This document shows positions 62,326 through 64,000 of a DNA stretch of 64,000 bases, piece after piece. The stretch is from Piper betle (taxonomy: Eukaryota > Streptophyta > Magnoliopsida > Piperales > Piperaceae). The stretch is taken from positions 1 through 64,000 of the forward strand of contig JAURVB010014846.1 of assembly GCA_033002965.1 (NCBI GenBank), in the 5' to 3' direction. The stretch's first letter is position 1. Every line of letters starts with the position of its first letter. Position numbers and translations under genes: made by a program. Below the pieces are notes generated by a model. The model ran no database searches. It was not told the origin of the DNA and saw nothing but the letters and a program-made list of their open reading frames with translations.

Positions 62326-64000
62326 CAGCCAAGCCCCAGCCACTCCGTAACAATTACTCTGCAGATCCAACAATAACTTGCCGTTGCCCCCGGCAACAGC
62401 CACAAAAAAGCCTACCTTTCAACTACCCACAAAATACGCTCTGTTCACCACTTCCTACTTCGGATGAACGAGATGAACAATCCAACCGGATGCAATACTC
62501 TCCCTCCCGAGTATCTAGCATCCCTTTTAAACCGAGTTTAAACAATGTAATATTTAACTCGACGTAATTCGATTATATTTTGTACTCGAGTGATAGCTCG
62601 ATTTAAATTCGATTAAATAAAATAATATTATAATATAATTTATTTATATATATATATATATTAATAAATTTAATTATAATTAATTATATTTATTTATATA
62701 TAATATAATAATAAAATAATAAGATAACTTAAATAAAAAATATTTAAGTTGAAAATCCAGAGGTCATATTCAAAATTCGTTTTATCTCAAACCATATTTA
62801 AATATAAACAAAACTCATATTTCTTTCTAAATCACACTTCCACGATCAAATCAATCCACACAGGCGTATGGGGGAGCACACATACACAAAAACATCAAAT
62901 CATAAAATCTTCAACCAATATCGTAAATGGTACCAGAATCAACACGAAATCATCTCTCGCGGTATATCATCACCGCTACTCCTTTTACTGTAGCAAAACC
63001 ACAAAGTTAAACCGGATCAAACCAAAACCCACCAAAAACAGCTTCAAATCATCAAACCAATCTTCAAGAGAAACTGATCAACACCAATATCAACACGAAA
63101 GCTCCCTCCACACCAAACCTTCACCAAAGTTCTTTGGAACAAAAAAATCCCAACTTTAACGAAATCGAAGCCGGAGAAGAAGAGATGAAGTAGAAAGGGA
63201 GCTTACCGGGTAAGTGGGGAAGAAGGAGCAGCTCCAGTTCCGGTCGCCGGGACTCCTACAGGTCGTCGGCAGTGGCGGCCGAGAGATCGGAACCCGGCGG
63301 CAGAGAGCTGTTGGAGGGGAGGTGCGGGAATCTAGTCGCAATGAAAAATAATTAATTTCTTATTTTATTAAATTTCATACAAAATTAATTTACCCGCCCA
63401 AAAAATATTTTAAAATAAATTTTATAAATCTATTTTAATATAGTTTTAATTCAAAAATTATAACTAATTTAAGAAATAAGATTTTTTTTGTCTGTATAAA
63501 AGTTGCTAGGATAAACCAAATAATTCTCTCCTTTATATGTTAAAATATTCGATAAAATAAACTTAATAATCTCTCACTCGTACATCGGACTATTCGAATC
63601 ATTTTTCCCTCGTACATGGTAGGTCTATATATTATAATAAAGTTTAAGAAGATTTCAATTCAGGCTAATCCAATTTTATAATAAGGTTCCTCACTCATCA
63701 AATTACCCAAATCATCTCCACCTCACACCATACAGGAGGAAGCCAACCAAATCATATTCATATTTTTGTTCTTAATGGGCTGGAATATATTACAATAAGA
63801 GACTCTAATTTGGATTAACTGACATACAATTGGGCCCTTGAGCCCCCAAAGGAATTTGAAACAGGTTACATATATATTTTTTAATTCAAAAACTAACTGA
63901 ATGAATAAAATTTTCTCATTAGCTTATATAAAAATTACTATCCACCTCAAAACCTAATATGAGATAAACCCAATAATATATACTCCTAATGGTCGAAATT
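62326..64000. other. AT-rich terminal region with a GC-rich island
   Basis: A (TA)n run lies near 62646-62662. 63150-63340 is GC-rich; on the minus strand it ends with CCCG then GTAAGCTCC, a possible splice donor at about 63210, and looks like a first exon or leader of a minus-strand gene. No protein recognised. 63350-64000 is AT-rich and empty. Confidence 0.4.

Noticed and set aside
1..64000. tRNA, rRNA, CRISPR arrays, bacterial operons or viral genomes
   Set aside because: None of the required structures was recognised; tRNA-like matches are only retroelement primer sites.

Overview
This is a nuclear window from a flowering plant. The evidence is spliced genes with GT-AG introns, plant-only gene families (a CBF/DREB1 factor, a PRONE-type RopGEF, a CSLD glycan synthase) and dense LTR-retrotransposon debris. 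High GC at third codon positions in the CBF and CSLD genes, set in AT-rich intergenic DNA, fits several angiosperm lineages; I cannot name the species. No tRNA, rRNA, CRISPR array or bacterial-type system was seen, and I did not find an evidently new molecular system.

Layout. 0-6.6 kb: rearranged Ty1/copia remnants in opposite orientations, with a small TRIM-like element inside one gag remnant. 6.7-8.4 kb (+): complete six-exon PSF1 (GINS complex, DNA replication). 11.3-12.0 kb (+): intronless CBF/DREB1 factor. 13.5-16.0 kb (-): seven-exon RopGEF with one apparent frameshift in an A-run. 16-20.4 kb: AT-rich intergenic DNA. 20.4-35.9 kb: a repeat block made of about 450-bp subrepeats, a clean 2.9-kb solo LTR with a 5-bp target duplication, three head-to-tail LTR-like units of about 2.75 kb, and a second LTR-like block. 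37.1-38.1 kb: a probable SET-gene remnant and a roughly 95-bp minisatellite. 38.5-43.5 kb (+): five-exon CSLD with one frameshift in a C-run. 44.5-48.6 kb (-): a conserved gene I cannot name, whose intron holds a decayed copia element. 49.3-57.3 kb (+): a complete-ended but RT-deleted Ty3/gypsy (Athila-like) element with target duplication TATAC. 57.4-59.5 kb (-): SET-domain (Rubisco-LSMT-like) pseudogene. 60.5-61.3 kb: inverted pair of short LTRs. 61.5-62.3 kb (-): kinase pseudogene of the CDPK-related/PEPKR type. 62.3-64 kb: AT-rich DNA with one GC-rich island.

The single-copy genes do not form a pathway, although RopGEF and CSLD proteins both act in polarised tip growth (root hairs, pollen tubes). 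Two patterns matter most. First, the lesions in the conserved genes are mainly losses of one or two bases in short homopolymers, which raises the question of assembly error versus real decay. Second, the 20-36 kb block stacks related LTR sequences in both orientations.
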